Origin: Corbicula japonica
Taxonomy: Eukaryota > Mollusca > Bivalvia > Venerida > Cyrenidae
Length of the DNA stretch: 64,000 nucleotides
NCBI GenBank assembly: GCA_038501625.1
Contig: JAZAYU010000081.1
Location: 2,294,001-2,358,000 of the forward strand
Reading direction: 5' to 3'
Below, piece after piece: positions 1 to 14,000 of this stretch; the stretch's first letter is position 1, and every line of letters begins with the position of its first letter. The position numbers were made by a program, and so were the translations under genes. Below the pieces are notes generated by a model. That model did no database searches. It saw nothing but the letters and a program-made list of their open reading frames with translations, and was not told the origin of the DNA.

Positions 1-104
1 TTTTTATTTAAATGTGCATTTCTGTTAAAATACAGGTTGAAGAATTAAATATAAGTGCTTTAGAACTTGTGGTATCGAATAAAGATAAAAAAATGCATAT
101 TTTT

Positions 105-2086
105 GTGTCGCCTGCGATAGCAGGTAGACACATAGGGATCCTATTGTCCGGCGGTGGCGTCGTCGTCTTCGTCGTTGTCGTCGTCGTCGCTGCCGTCGTC
201 CGGTAGTCCCCCAACTTTAACCTGAAACTTAATGTTGCCTATAACTTTGAAAGTACTTGTCCTATTCATTTCATACTTGGAATATATCATCAGCATGAAC
301 AATGCCATCTGTGATGACAAGAATGATAACTCTAGTTTCAATATTTTTTGAGTTATGCCCCTTTGAAATGCAACTTTAACCTGAAACTTAATGTTGCCTA
401 TAACTTTGAAAGTACTTGTCCTATTCACTTCATACTTGGAATATATCATCAGCATGAACAATGCCATCTGTGATGACAAGAATGATAACTCCAGTTTCAA
501 TATTTTTTGAGTTATGCCCCTTTTAAATGCAACTTTAACCTGAAACTTAATGTTGCCTATCACTTTGAAAGTACTTGTCCTATTCACTTCATACTTGGAA
601 TATATCATCAGCATGAACAATGCCATCTGTGACGACAAGAATGATAACTCCAGTTTCAATATTTTTTGAGTTATGCCCCTTTCAAATGCAACTTTAATCT
701 GATTCTTAATGTTGCCTATAACTTTGAAAGTACTTGTCCTATTCACTTTGTACTTGGAATATATCATCAGCACAAACAATGCCATCTGTGATGACAAGAA
801 TGATAACTCCAGTTTCAAAATTTTTTTAGTTATGCCCCTTTTAAATGCAACTTTTACCTGAAACTTAATGTTGCCTATAACTTTGAAAGTACTTGTCCTA
901 TTCACTTCATACTTGGAATATATCATCAGCATGAACAATGCCATCTGTGACAACAAGAATGATAACTCCAGTTTCAATATTTTTTGAGTTATGCCCCTTT
1001 CAAATGCAACTTTAACCTGAAACTTAATGTTGCCTATAACTTTGAAAGTACTTGTCCTATTCACTTCATACTTGGAATATATCATCAGCATCAACAATGC
1101 CATCTGTGACGAAAAGAATGATAACTCCAGTTTCAATATTTTGGAGTTATTCCCCTTTCAAATGCAACTTTAACATGAAAATTAATGTTGCCTATAACTT
1201 TGAAAGTACTTGTCCTGTTCACTTCATACTTGGAATACATTATCAGCATGATCAACAACATTGGTAACAAAAAGAATCATAACTCCTGTTTAATTATATT
1301 TTAAGTTATGCCCCTTTCAAATGCAACTTTAACATGAAACTTAATATTGCCTTTTACTTTGAAAGTAATTGTCCTATTCACTTGATATTCGAAATAAATC
1401 ATCTTCATGAACAGCGTCATTATGAAGAACAAGAATGATAACTCCTGCTGGACTATTTTATTAGTTGTGTCCCTTTAATATACAACTTTAACATGAAACT
1501 TAATGTTGCCTATAACTTTTAAAGTACATGTCCTATTCACTCTTCGAATATATCATCTTCGTGAACAACAACAACATCGGTTACAACAAGAATCATAACT
1601 CCTGTTTGACTTTTTTTTTCAAATGCAAATTTCACATGAAACTTAATGTTGCGTATAATTTGAAAGTACTTGCCCTATTCATTGAATACTTGGATTGTAT
1701 CATCAACATGAACAGACTACCATTAACAACTACAAAAATTATAACTCCTGTTTGAATATTTTATGAGTTATGTCCCTTTCAAATGCAACTTTAACATGAA
1801 ACTTAGTGTTGCCTGTAAAATGGAAAGTACTTGTTCAAATCACTTAATACTTTGAATAACTCATCTGCGTGCACAAACCAATTTTTGAAGATGATAACTC
1901 GGGTTTCAACATTATTATAGTTATTCCCCTTTTAAATGCAATTTAGATGACACATGTGTTCTGTGGTGTAGTATTGAAATCAACTTGAATAAAATATTTT
2001 TATTATATATGATTAAACGTAGGCCCATATTTCAACTTTTTCCATGCAGGCGACACATGTGTTCCGCGGAACACAACATTCTAGTT
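105..2086 (+). mobile_element. HINE/pearl-like element with 159-bp tandem core
   Basis: 5' end TGTGTCGCCTGC (105-116) is matched inverted by GCAGGCGACACA at 2047-2058, followed by a 16-bp perfect palindrome (2059-2074) and AACATTCTAGTTT. A (GTC)n microsatellite at about 160-200 precedes the core. Core units of 159 bp start phase-locked at 242, 401, 560, 719, 878 and 1037, then decay to about 1930. The architecture (subterminal inverted repeats, satellite core, 3' hairpin) is that known for Helentron-associated elements and bivalve pearl repeats. Confidence 0.7.
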
Positions 2087-2753
2087 TAAAGTGTGTCACA
2101 CTCCTGACAATCACATAAGCACAGTGTACTCAAAAATGTTTCACAAGGGCCGTTCCTGTTTGTCACAATTTATTGAATTTAACAAAACATGACATAGACT
2201 TATAGGGAAAACATTCTCTTGTTTTCATGTAAAGGATATGTTGACAGAATATTGCAATATGTGCATAATGTCACACTCCTGACAAATTTAGCTGATATTT
2301 TCTGAAGGGAGTTGCAGACAAATATAATTTCAATCGAGGTGGTAATATTATAATTATTGCATCTAGAAACATTAGACTTAATGATACACACAATATTTCT
2401 TTTGTACTATTAATCTTTAAAATCCTATAAATTTATAAAGCAAAGATGTATTGATTTTCTTGATGTATTTTCTTAACTACCACACTTAATAGCATAAATT
2501 TTGACTTAATAGCATAAATTTTGATTACTTGGAGTATTATATGCTTAATGTTATCATGTGTTGATCCCTAATAAATGAACCTTTTACTAAAACTTGTCTT
2601 TATTCAAGCTTTTGTAAAATGATGGTCTGAACAAATGTGATTTTTAAAAGTGTCACACTTTTTTGTCACACTCCTGACATTTTTTGCCCATTATTTAAAA
2701 AAAAATTAACAGATGGTGCTATTTTGATAAAATTTCACAAATCTTTAAAGGGC
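2087..2753. other. AT-rich stretch, nothing coding
   Basis: No gene or element seen; only a 20-bp direct repeat around 2488-2526 (TAATAGCATAAATTTTGA twice). Confidence 0.4.
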
Positions 2754-2761
2754 ATGATGAG

Positions 2762-4144
2762 CAGACCTGGGTTCAATTACTTTAAAAAAGTAATTAATTA
2801 ATTACAATTAAATTAGAAATGCTTCAATTAAATTACAATTATAATTACTTGCTTTTTCCATAAGTAATTAATTAATTACAATTATTTTAAGGAAAATAAT
2901 TAATTATTTTTTAATTATTTTTAATTATTTTCAGTATATTCAAAAACAGAATCATGTTGAAAACAGATTTCTGATGCAGATCTATAAGTCCTTATTGCAT
3001 TTCAAAAACATTAATGCTTTAACGTTACTGTCAGTCAGTGAATAACATTCGGGCTCAAACACTTTCCCATCTATTGAAAATAGCCATTCAGCTGGGGCAT
3101 ATGATGCAGGTAGAGTCAGGTAGATTTCAGCCATCTTTGACAACCTTGGTAGACTCTCAGCATTTACAGTTCAATATTGGAGAGGGTTTAAATCAGAACT
3201 TTTACAAACTTGAGACAAATATTGGTCAAGCTCCTACTATTTCCTGATGTGTGTCTTGGACATTTTTATGTCTGAGGAATGAAACTGTATATAGTGCTTG
3301 TGGAGACAAAGTTTGAAGCAGCTATCAGTCTGCCTTTGTACTCTGACGAACAGTATCAAGTATCGGCATTTTGCTTAAAAATTCCACTAATATTCTTTGA
3401 TAATACAAGGTGATTTAATGTGCTTGAATTCATGTAGTGTGGATAACTGATAAATGTGAAATGCCAAGTACATATATTCAAGTAATGTTTTATACCTTAG
3501 ATGGAGAATAGATTTTGAACACTTCTTAATTACCCACTTAGTACAATTTATGAACAGAAAAGAACATAACATTTCTTTTATTTCACCCAGGTATTTGCAT
3601 ACAACATGGCGGGAAAACAACATAAATAATTTATGAATAATTGCTTTGTGGTCTATAATAATTTTGCAATGGCATCAAAATTGATAAGAAAACATAGACA
3701 AAGAGGGATAATACTGTAGAAAAAGAGGAATAATACATGTACATAGAGAAAAATGTAGCAATTTTCAATGAAATTGAATTCTCTTTATTTTAGACTACTT
3801 ATACTAGTTTTGTTAATTGTATGGCTTCATATTTATCAATTGTCTAGCAACTATTCATAATCCAGATTAGCACCTCTTTAAATGACCAGCAAGTGTGAAA
3901 TTTATAACCTCAGGTGACAATAGCTACTGCAATCTGTGTATTGCCATTTTTTCTGTTTGCTACATGTAATTGAACAGTAATTGAATTTAATTGACAATTA
4001 TTTTGCTTTTTTTTTGGATTTTAATTAATTAATTACAATTAAAATAATTGATTCTTGTTTCAATTATTAATTATTTTCAATTACTTGAAAAAAGGTAATT
4101 AATTATAATTTATTAAATTATAATTGTAATTGGACCCAGGTCTG
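2762..4144. mobile_element. Non-autonomous hAT transposon with 8-bp target duplication
   Basis: Begins CAGACCTGGGTTCAATTAC and ends in its inverse (gtaattggacccaggtctg). Perfect 8-bp direct repeats ATGATGAG flank it at 2754-2761 and 4145-4152. Length 1383 bp. The subterminal zones are dense in AATTA. A short open stretch at 3038-3247 has no recognisable domain. CAG termini and an 8-bp duplication are hAT hallmarks. Confidence 0.85.
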
Positions 4145-4936
4145 ATGATGAGACACCTCTGCAAAGTAGGAAAATGGAAGTAACTATTTGATGTACATTT
4201 TTTTTATAACAGGAAAACCAAAACCAGCCTTTTGTTTTGAAACAGCCCATTTGTAGCCAGACAGTGTCTTAAATATTTTCATTCTGGTATTTAGTTCAGG
4301 ACTAGTCTGGTGAAAATTTCAGCTCATCCAAGTTGTAAACATGAACACTTGCACATGTATCGGAGGTTGGTTTAAAACTAATTTACTTAGCAGAAAAGAT
4401 GTCAGTAATTTGGAAATGTAATTGTTGATGTCATCATAATAAAACCCTTTATTACATGTGTTACTATAAATAGTAACAAATAATGACCAAAATGCCCGGG
4501 TACTTTGCATGATAAAGGGCGGGCAGAAAACCTGATATCGCGGGCCGAAAACCTGATATCGCGGGCCGAAAACCTGATATCACGAATTATGGCACGTGGT
4601 AACCATTGATACAGGATTTAACTTTTACAATGCAAGATGGCGACGATTGAATCGATCGGGTCTCATTCAAGTTTTTCGGACCTAGATGCAACAAGTAGCA
4701 TATTTAAAAAAGAACATGCATGCTAACATGAGACATACAGTATTCTAAGAGCGATAACAATGACAAGAGAAACATGGAGAAATAGTACATACCTGGGTAC
4801 AACCAAGAACAAAACGCACTGCAATTTCAGAATCATGTTCCTTCACATTTCCTTTAGGCTTTATGCCCATTATTCTTTAAAACAAGATATTCCTATTATG
4901 TATTTGTTGAATTGAAGCTCGCAGCAGCGTTATGAG

Positions 4937-5055
4937 ATAGTCTCAATAATTCGACTGCAAGCACAGACCCATTATCATGCTGACTTTTTACAGATATTGA
5001 CCCAGCAAAAACATTGCACAATATCCACCTTTTAGAGTACAATTATTTGGACTAC
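4937..5055. mobile_element. 119-bp MITE, 8-bp target duplication
   Basis: Inserted in copy A with direct repeats GTTATGAG at 4929-4936 and 5056-5063. The ends are imperfect inverted repeats (TAGTCTCAATAATT and AATTATTTGGACTA). Copy B lacks this insert at the same spot. Its two halves match the outer borders at 27785 and 35840. Confidence 0.8.
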
Positions 5056-5289
5056 GTTATGAGAATAAAAAACTCACAAATAACAGCCTTTACATACCCA
5101 TACCGCTGTAAAACACTTCCAGAAAAATCACATTTTCACATTCCCATATCTTGCACAATTTTATCAAATCGTTCGAAGACATAGATGAAATCACTTAAAA
5201 CAAAATAAAACTAAAAAATCAACTGACATCAACTTGCTCTGTTACAGTTTCAAAATGTAAACAATCTTTAATTACGTCACAAAACTCTA

Positions 5290-5897
5290 CAGTGGTGTGG
5301 GGCAAGTCTGCGCATTGCCCAACTCTGCGCACCTGATTTGCATGTTGACAAAAACACTGACATCACAAGAACTGACTACAAACTGTTTTTTGTCAAGAAA
5401 TAAGGCAATTTTTGAAAATTCTGATGGGTACATCTTGCTAGAAAGTTTATAAACTGTCTTTAAGTAAATAACTAATCTAAAGAGACAAAATGATCAAATA
5501 AATTTAATTTATATACCTCCCCAATCCAAATCTTCCTCATATTGACAACTGTGACGCAAACAAATGTTTGTTATTTATACTAAACAATCACTTAATATTC
5601 TTTTCGAAAGTTGCCAGCTTTGGAGAGTGGTTAATTTAATATAAACAAAACATTGACATAAAACATAGGCATGAGCAGAGTTGGGCAACAATGTTTACAT
5701 CATGTAAACAAATGGGTGCTTTCAGTATGGCATCATTTTAAAGCCTTGTAAGCAAATTAATACACACAAATGACAACAAAGCAATTCATGAATGGTTACA
5801 GTTTCTTTCCAGTAGGCAACTGCCTTTAGATACTGAATGTGTTACACATCACAGTGAAGTGTTTATGATAGGTGCGCAGACTTGCCCCACACCACTG
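5290..5897. mobile_element. pogo/Tc1-like MITE, 608 bp
   Basis: Ends CAGTGGTGTGGGGCAAGTCT and its exact inverse (TGCGCAGACTTGCCCCACAC to CACTG), flanked by TA on both sides (5288-5289, 5898-5899). Copy B shows the site without the insert. Confidence 0.85.
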
Positions 5898-5939
5898 TAT
5901 GACGTAGTAGCGAAAGCATTTATCGTGACGTAGTTAATT

Positions 5940-7153
5940 ATACCCCCAAAAACGAAGTTTGAGGGGGTATATAGGAGTGAGCTTGTCGGTCTGTCGGTCT
6001 GTCGGTCGGTCGGATTCTTCGTTTCCAGATGATAACTCATGAAAGGCTTGACAGAATTAAATAATTTTTGGTACACAGGTATATCGTCATAAGATACAGG
6101 TCAAGTTCGATTTTGGGGCTGGTGGGATCAGTGTCAAGGTCACTGTTACTAAAAATAGAAAAATGGTTTCCGGATGATAACTCATGAAACACTTCACAGA
6201 TTTAATCCTTGTTTGGTAAATAGATGTAACATCACAAGATACAGGTCAAGTTCGACTTTGGGGCGGGTGGGGTCAATGTCAAGGTCAGTATTACTAAAAA
6301 TAGAAAAAGGGTTTCCAGATAATAACTCATGAAAAACTTCACAGATTAAATCCTTTTTTGGTACATATATGTAATATCAGAAGATACAGGTCGAGTTCGA
6401 CTTTGGGGCCTGAGGGGTCAGTGTCAAGGTCACTGTAACTTAAAAAAGAAAAATTGTTTCTGGACTATAACTCATGAAATACTTCATAGATTTAATTATT
6501 TCTTGGGACACAGATGTAACATAACAAGATAAAGATTAGGTTTGACTTTGGGGCCTGTGGGTTCAAGGTCAAGGTCACTGTTATTTAAACTTCAAAACTT
6601 CGTTTCCACTCAGTAACTATAGCTTGGAATGACATTCTTAAATGAAATTTGGTGTATTGATGGTTTTTGTGAAGATGACTTTTGGGATTCAAAATCTGTG
6701 GGGTCAAGGTCACTGTTACTAAAAATAGAAAATAAACTGTATGCTCAATAACTTTGGTTCAGAATGAGATATTGTGATGAAAATTGCTATATAGGTAGTG
6801 TCTGTGAAGACGAAACTTGGTATTGAAATTGGGCCTGATGGGGTCAAGGTCACTGTTACTAAAAATAGAAAAAATGGTTTCTGGATGATTTCTCATAAAC
6901 AATGTTTGGCACACAGTTCTTAGATAAAAGTTAGATAAAGGCCACTGTTTCTAACATATTTAAACCATTTCTGCTCAATAAATTTAGAAGGAATGAGATA
7001 TTGTGATGAAACTTGCTGAATATGTGGCTACTGTGAAGACGACACTTTGGATTGAAAGTGGGGCACATTATGCCATTGATTCGAAGCATTCCCAGTTCAA
7101 TTATCAAGCATACATGTGGGGGTATTTAATCACTTTCAGTGATAATTCTAGTT
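5940..7153 (+). mobile_element. HINE-like element with ~145-bp core, inserted in copy A
   Basis: 5' end ATACCCCCAAAAACG folds with TTTGAGGGGGTAT, and GTGGGGGTAT recurs near the 3' end. (GTCGGTCT)n follows the 5' end. The core units share GATAACTCATGAAA and TCAAGGTCACTGTTACTAAA. The 3' end has the hairpin ATCACTTTCAGTGAT and then AATTCTAGTT. No target duplication. Confidence 0.72.
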
Positions 7154-7242
7154 AATGAATAGACGAGTGCTCAGTAAATATATCAATTAACAGAGCAGGA
7201 AAATGGCAAACATTGATATAAGCCCGGCACATGTAATAAAAT

Positions 7243-7382
7243 GGTTATAAACCGGTGTTCAAGGGCCGGGAGGTGATATCGGCCCGGCCGAGCAACATAG
7301 GCCCTCGAGCTAAAGCTCTCGGGCCAATATTGCTCTTCCGGGCCGATATCACCTCCCGGCCCTTGAACACCGGTTAATAACC
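7243..7382. repeat. Long hairpin A
   Basis: Arms GGTTATAAACCGGTGTTCAA / TTGAACACCGGTTAATAACC with GGGAGGTGATATCGGCCCGG inside: a near-perfect inverted repeat of about 60 bp per arm. Confidence 0.9.
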
Positions 7383-7389
7383 TCTTATT

Positions 7390-7858
7390 ACTCCATGGGA
7401 TATCACATGGCTGTTATCTTATGGGCAAACATTGTACTTCCAGATCAGCTGGCACATCCATGCTATCTCATCACATATACAGTGTAAGCTTTTGATTCAC
7501 TAAGTTATTTCTGACCAAGAAGTGAATAGTTTAGATTCTGATCAGATACTAGTAGCATAAATGTGCCAGCTGATTAGGATCTACACAGTATGCACATGAG
7601 ATAAAACCTGTATATGGGGGTAAGGGTTTTTATAAGCATGGGTTGAAAGTTGAGCTGCTCGCACACAGATGGGAGACCATCTCAAGCATCTGATTGGCTG
7701 AAATGGATTTGCACTAACCACATCTAAGTTAGAAATAAATTGTTGAATCTCAAAGTGAACGGTGTAGTTCAAGATAAGATGGCACAGATTTATTGGCTGA
7801 TCTGGATCTACACTGTTAATCCATGCAATAAAGATGTATTTATGGAGTACAGGGTTAA
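7390..7858. mobile_element. TTAA-type MITE, degraded copy plus partial copy
   Basis: Signature CCAGATCAGCTGGCAC and GATCTACAC blocks at 7440-7600. A second partial copy (7736-7857) has CTGATCTGGATCTACACTGT and ends TACAGGGTTAA. A fragment of the CCAAT-hairpin MITE lies between them (7670-7700). Confidence 0.6.
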
Positions 7859-7882
7859 TGCTAAGATAATTTATTTTTATAG

Positions 7883-8083
7883 GCAAAGGATGTGGAGATA
7901 ACTCTAACAAAAAATCCAGCTCCTAAACCAGATGTGAGTAAGCTAAAGTTTGGACATCATTTCTCCGATCACATGTTAGAAGTGGAATGGACACAGTCTG
8001 GTGGCTGGGGGAAACCCAAAATCTGTCCTCTACATCACTTCCAGATGCATCCTGGGGCCAAATGCTTGCATTATGCTACAGAG
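7883..8083 (+). CDS. BCAT: BCAT exon (first recognised)
   Basis: 67 codons in phase 0, after acceptor tttttatag and before donor gtaaca. It begins [17 protein letters not shown], matching the family N-terminal region before the fold-type IV domain, and ends LHYATE. There is no ATG at the right place, so at least one more exon lies upstream. I searched 4-7.8 kb by eye and found no convincing start exon; that stretch is mostly transposon. Confidence 0.93.
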
Positions 8084-11000
8084 GTAACACACTTGTTAAC
8101 CCTTTACTACATAGATACACCTTTATTGTGTGGGCAAACATTATAGATCCAGATCATCTGGCACATATGTGCCATCTGATCAGGATCTTCACTTTTGCTG
8201 ATTGATTTATGATGTTATTTCTGACCAAGATGTGAACAGTGTAGATCCTGATCAGATGGCACAGATGTGCTGGCTGATCTAGATCTACAATTGTCACATA
8301 CTGGTTAAAGAGCATATATATTGAGTAAAGGATTAAGGCATTATTATGTATTTGTATCTGTTTTGGCAGAAACTCTGCACATTGGTTACTGTTTCATTTT
8401 TCATAATGTTTCTTCCATACATTCAGCAAATTAAACATGCAATATGTCTAAACATGTTCATTTTAACTAGACAGCACTATAAAATGATAAGTTTGTTGGA
8501 TGAAATATTGTAGAATGTTCATAGTATATAAACATTCATACACTAAGCAGAAAAGATACAAACATGCAATCTGATTAAAATCATCTCCTGAAAACTGCTA
8601 CACTATCAGGATCTGACGACGAGTAACTAAAACGTGCTTTTATCACTAACCCTTTGAACCAATCTGATTGTCGCCTACAAAACCGTGAAAGTAAAAATAG
8701 TATTTTAAACCATGGAAATTGTTGACAGCCTGTCTTAGATGAATTTTACTAGAGATATAATTATGTGTTTACGTAGTATTGCATTCATTTCTAATGTAAT
8801 GAAATCTTTAGATCATTTTGCGAGCGTTATAAATCATGCGTTCTGTGTTGACAATTTCTAAAAATAGTAATCGGGGAAAACCGCTTTTACTTATGTACGG
8901 TGTCTGTGGGCCGTCATCAGATATAACATGTTGTTAGATCTGACTTTAGTGAGATTGACAAACATGTCACTTATTACATCTGTTATAACATCCTATTATT
9001 ATCTGTTCATTGTGATATCATTTTATTTGTAAGTGTAAGTATATGTGCTAAAATCTGTTTTCTTTACATTGAATAAATGCAGAGTTAAATTTAGTTAATA
9101 TGTTATGGTAAACAGGTAAATGGTTAAGCATTTCCATATAGGATTAACAAGATATTCTCTATCTGATTATTTCATATTGGCCTCTCTTATCCAGTTGGCA
9201 AAGTAGATATATTTGCCTAATTGTACAAATGCCTTGTATCAAATCAATGTTTAGTCCCAAAGGGATTAGGCTCAAAGTAATACGTGTGTACCAGTATTAG
9301 TTAGTAATACGTGTGTACCAGTATTAGTTTTGTTAAAATGGCAGTTATTTTTGCTTGACATTAGTTTAACCTCCTTTTTCCCCAGTATAAAAAATAGTTA
9401 AAACTCTTTTTTACATTCCTAATTAAATAAGAATTTATAGAGGAATGGTAAACAACAATTGTGTATGATTACAGAGTTGACTTGAAGCATACCTGACTGT
9501 GAAGAAAACAAAAAACATTTTTTGTATAGTTGTATGTTGGATATAGAGAGTTCAGACAAGTTTGGCAGGATACTTTATGCTGATCTGACTTACTTTCCTT
9601 ATGTCATGTATCAGATTCAAACTTAAATAAACAAGTGCTTCTGGGAGGGTCTGGTGATTAGCTGTTTAATCCCATAACTCTATTCACTTTGTTTAAGCGA
9701 ATGTGTGGCCATTGTAGATCTAGATCACTCTGCATGCATATTGATGCAGTCAGACCTTGATCTACATTTTTTTAATAACCTAATGAATGTAGAAAAAAAC
9801 AACAACAAACCCAGCAACAACAACCTAATATAACTGTATTATAATCAAATAAAGACACAACAGTTACTTATTCTCTCATTTATTCCAAGGGGTGTTAAAC
9901 CAGGAGCTACGGTACATGGTAGTGGCTTAAATCACACATTTAGACTCATTAGTTTATTTTTAATTAGAAACATCAATCTGTTATCTGTAAGTCATTGTTG
10001 CACTTGATGTGAAGGTTAAATACTATTAACATATTTAATCTTAGGAGCATCGCAACATTTCCAAGTTATTATCTGTATTTATTTTATGTACTGTATTATT
10101 CATAGCAAAAAATTCAAATAATGCAAATTAATGCTATGCATCAGCAGCATTTAGGCATTGGTAATGCATTAAATAAACATTTAAATACTGCTAGATCTGT
10201 TGCATTCATCATAACCTTGCATTATTTGAAAAAAATATTGCGTAATAAATGTATGCATTAGCATTAAAATTTAATTCCCCTTTTGGTGTGGGTTTACTAA
10301 GTTGTAACCACACAGTATGTTTAGATTGTTATGAAAATATTAAATGAGTAGCTACAATAACAGATCTGGTATTTCAGCTGTTTGAGGGTATGAAGGCATT
10401 CCGGGGAGATGATAACAAGATCCGACTATTCCGACCCATGGAAAATATGAAGCGAATGTTGTCAACAGCTGAAAGAGCCTGTCTACCTGTAAGTTTGACA
10501 GTCAAATGTTAACTCATTTGAATTTAAGAATCACTTCTAGAATAATCTTCATCAATGCATTTTAACATTCAAAATTTCATTACTGATATAAAACCTGTTA
10601 GGAACAGTGGTCTAAGGGTAGAGCATCTGACACCAGATCTGGAGACTGCTGGTTCGAAACCCACCAGGGATGAGATTCGTCTGCAGTTTCCCCATCCTAC
10701 GTTTGGCACGAGTACTGGTTGGTAACCCAGGAAGCAGTCATCGAGCATGATTAATATAAGTTGGAAGAACTTATTTCACAATTGATGTAAAATAAAAAGG
10801 TTTAAACTAAAGCAGTTTAATACTGTGGTATCATTTTGTGTGTGAAGAAGCTGCAAATAACATTTTCATGTGGGCATGACTTCTAATATTTTTATTTTTT
10901 CATATGATACATGTAAGCTATTACAGATTCATGTTTTGCACTAGTTTTTTATCTTGATTTTTATTTAAGTGATAAGTACATGCATATTAAACTTGCACAA

Positions 11001-14000
11001 AATATAATGTCACCACAGCAACTGGTGTATACTCGGGTAATTCTGTTCATGTGGTGCATAATGATCAGGGTCTACACTAATTGCTCGTATTAAGTCACAG
11101 TTGTCATTCATTTGTTGAACCTTGTGGGATTTATGGCTTTAAAGTGATACTTAAAGTTCCCAGACTGCAGCCAAACATACCAAATGTTGAGAAATGCAGT
11201 TTAACACTGTTTTAAACCATTTAATATTGTGGAACAGAGTACATACATGTATTACAGAATTCATGCAACATATTGGCAATGTGTTGATGGTCAAATACTG
11301 TTGTCCTTTTATCGCATTATTGCAAATGAGACATAAGCAATGCTTTAACATATTACTCCAATGGTACATTTATTGCATAGGTGAACAGTGTAGATCCGGA
11401 TCAGCCAGTAAATCTGGCATTGTCATCTGGTTTGGAACTACACTGTTTGCTTTTCAGTCAGAAATAACCTAATGAATCTAAATGCAAACAGTATAAATCC
11501 AGATCAGACATCACAAATGTGTCACCTGATCTGGATCTACACTGTTTGTCCATGGATAACAGCTGTAACCCATGGAGAAAAGGCTTTAAGTTAAATCTAC
11601 TTTTTCTACAGGTGTTTGATGGTAGAGAACTAGTTGAATTGATCAAGAAGTTGATCTCTATAGATAAAGATTGGGTTCCCAAGGCAACCAAGGACCAGCC
11701 AAGCTCTCTGTACATTAGACCAACTCACATAGGCACAGAGGTAAGGACGTTCATTGATGGAGCCTTCAAAAGCTTAAAAGACAAACCTGTATTTTGTTAT
11801 TTTTCAGTCTGGCCGCAAACTTTTACATTGATTTATTGATGAAAAGTTTGTGGTAAGCAAGATTATTAGTGAAATAACATTAAATTGTAATCATTACTAA
11901 TGCAGTAGGTAAAATTCATAATGATTTTTAGCTCGAATATTCAAAGAATATGTCGAGCTATTGTACTCACTCTGTCTTCGGCGTCAGCGTCTGCGTCACT
12001 GTCCCGCTTTGGTTAAAGTTTGCATGAAAAATACTTATATCTTAAAAACTACTATAGCTACAGCTTTGAAACTTGGAAGCACTTGTCCGTCATCATATTC
12101 CAACTGTGTATGCCAAGAACCATAACTCTAACTTTCATTTTAATCAAATTATGGCCCTTTTTCAACTTCAACTTTCAGGTTAAAGTTTGCATGCTAGCTA
12201 GTGAACAAACTCATAACTTCCATACCACTTATACTACAGCTTTGAAACTTTCAACACTTGTTCAATATCTTTTCCCGAGTGTGTATGCCAAGAACATTAA
12301 CTCTAACTTTCATTTTAATCAAATTATGGCCCTTTTTTCGACTTCAAATTTCAGGTTAAAGTTTGCATGCAAGCTAGTGTACAAACTCATAACTTCCATA
12401 CTACTTATACTTCAGCTATGAAACTTTCAACACTTTTGCATCATCATATCCCGAGTGTGTATGCCAAGAACCATAACTGAGTAACTCTAACTTCCATTTT
12501 GTACAAATTATGACCCTTTTATGGCATAGAGATTAAGGTTAAAGTTTGCACACCAGCTGGTATATGCTCATAACTTTCATGCTATTAAAACTACAGTTTT
12601 GAAACTTTGTACAGCTTTATTCATCAGGTTGATGTTCAAAAGCCCTTAACTCATCCTTGCTTTTTATCCCCGGCCGATGAAATTGGGAGGGGGATTTTGT
12701 TTTGGCGTTGTCTGGCCATCACGCTGTCACGCGATCACAATGTCACACAGAGTTATGGCCCTTCGATAACAAATGCATTATGCATATAGAGCAGTTTTCG
12801 TTTCTGCAATTTTTCTCTGCAACTATCTGATGGATTTTAATGAATCTTTCTGAGAACCATCAATACCAAGAGGAGATGCGCATATTGTCGTCTTGTTCCG
12901 GTCAGACTGTTTAACACAGAGTTATTGTCCTTTGATAACTTATGCATAATGCATATAGAGCAGTATTTGTTTCCATGCTATTTCTCTGCAACTACTGAAT
13001 GGATTTCAATGAAACTTTCTGGAAACCAACTATACCAAGCGGAGATTCTCATATCGTCGTCTTGTCCTGTTCAGACTGTTTAACACAGAGTTATGGCCCT
13101 TTGATACCTTATACATTTGGCATATAGAGCAGTATTTGTTTCTGGATTATTTCTCTGCAACTACTGAATGGAATTCAATGAAACTTTCTGGAAACCAACT
13201 ATACCAAGCGGAGATTCTCATATCGTCGTCTTGTCCTGTTCAGACTGTTTAACACAGAGTTATGGCCCTTTGATACCTTATACATTTGGCATATAGAGCA
13301 GTATTTGTTTCTGGATTATTTCTCTGCAACTACTGAATGGAATTCAATGAAACTTTCTTGAAACCATCAATAAAAAGAGGAGATGCGCATATCGTCGTCT
13401 TGTTCCGGTCAGACCGTTGAACACAGAGTTATTGCCCTTTGATAAGTTATGCATTATGCATGTAGAGCAATATTCGTTTCCACGCTATTTCTCTGCAACT
13501 ATTGGATGGAGTTCAAGGAAACTTTCTGGGAACCATCAATACCAAGAGGAGATGCTCGTCATCATCTCTTTCCCGTCTGACCATTTAACACAGAGTTATG
13601 GCCCTTTGATAACTTATGCATTATGCATATAGAGCAGTATTCGTTTCCTCGCAATTTCTCTGCAACTATTTGATGGATTTCAGTGAAAGTTTCTGGGAAC
13701 CATTTATACCAAGAGGAGATGCACATATTGTCGTCTTGTTCGGGTCAGACTCTTTAACACAGAGTTATGGCCCTTTGATAACTTAAACATTTTGCATATA
13801 GAGCAGTATTTGTTTCTGTGCTTTTTCTCTGCAACTACTGAATGGATTTCAATGAAACTTTCTGGGAGCCATCAATACCAAGAGGAGATGCGCATATTAT
13901 TGTCTTATTCCAGTCAGACTGTTTAACACAGAGTTATTTCCCTTTGATAACTTATGCATTATGCATATAGAGCAGTATTTGTTTCCGCGCTATTTCTCTG

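Larger units (their letters stand above)
4449..7388 (-). mobile_element. Hairpin element copy A, broken by three nested insertions
   Basis: Inverted relative of the element at 39603-40550. Shared parts: repeated CCGAAAACCTGATATCGCGG, an ATG start-like segment AAGATGGCGACGATTGAATC near 4634, TGACGTAG motifs near 5898 and 5926, and the 140-bp terminal hairpin at 7243-7382. Later insertions split it at 4937-5055, 5290-5897 and 5940-7153. Confidence 0.75.

Noticed and set aside
141..1136. A 331-codon open frame on the minus strand with six near-identical 53-residue repeats
   Set aside because: It is the 159-bp tandem unit read antisense. Because 159 is divisible by three, the frame stays open by arithmetic, and it closes where one unit has 158 bp.
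7892..8146. Separate small gene starting at GTG
   Set aside because: It is the BCAT exon 7883-8083 plus intron; the GTG is an internal Val codon.
10602..10672. tRNA gene
   Set aside because: A and B boxes are present, but there is no paired acceptor stem and the copy has a SINE body and tail.
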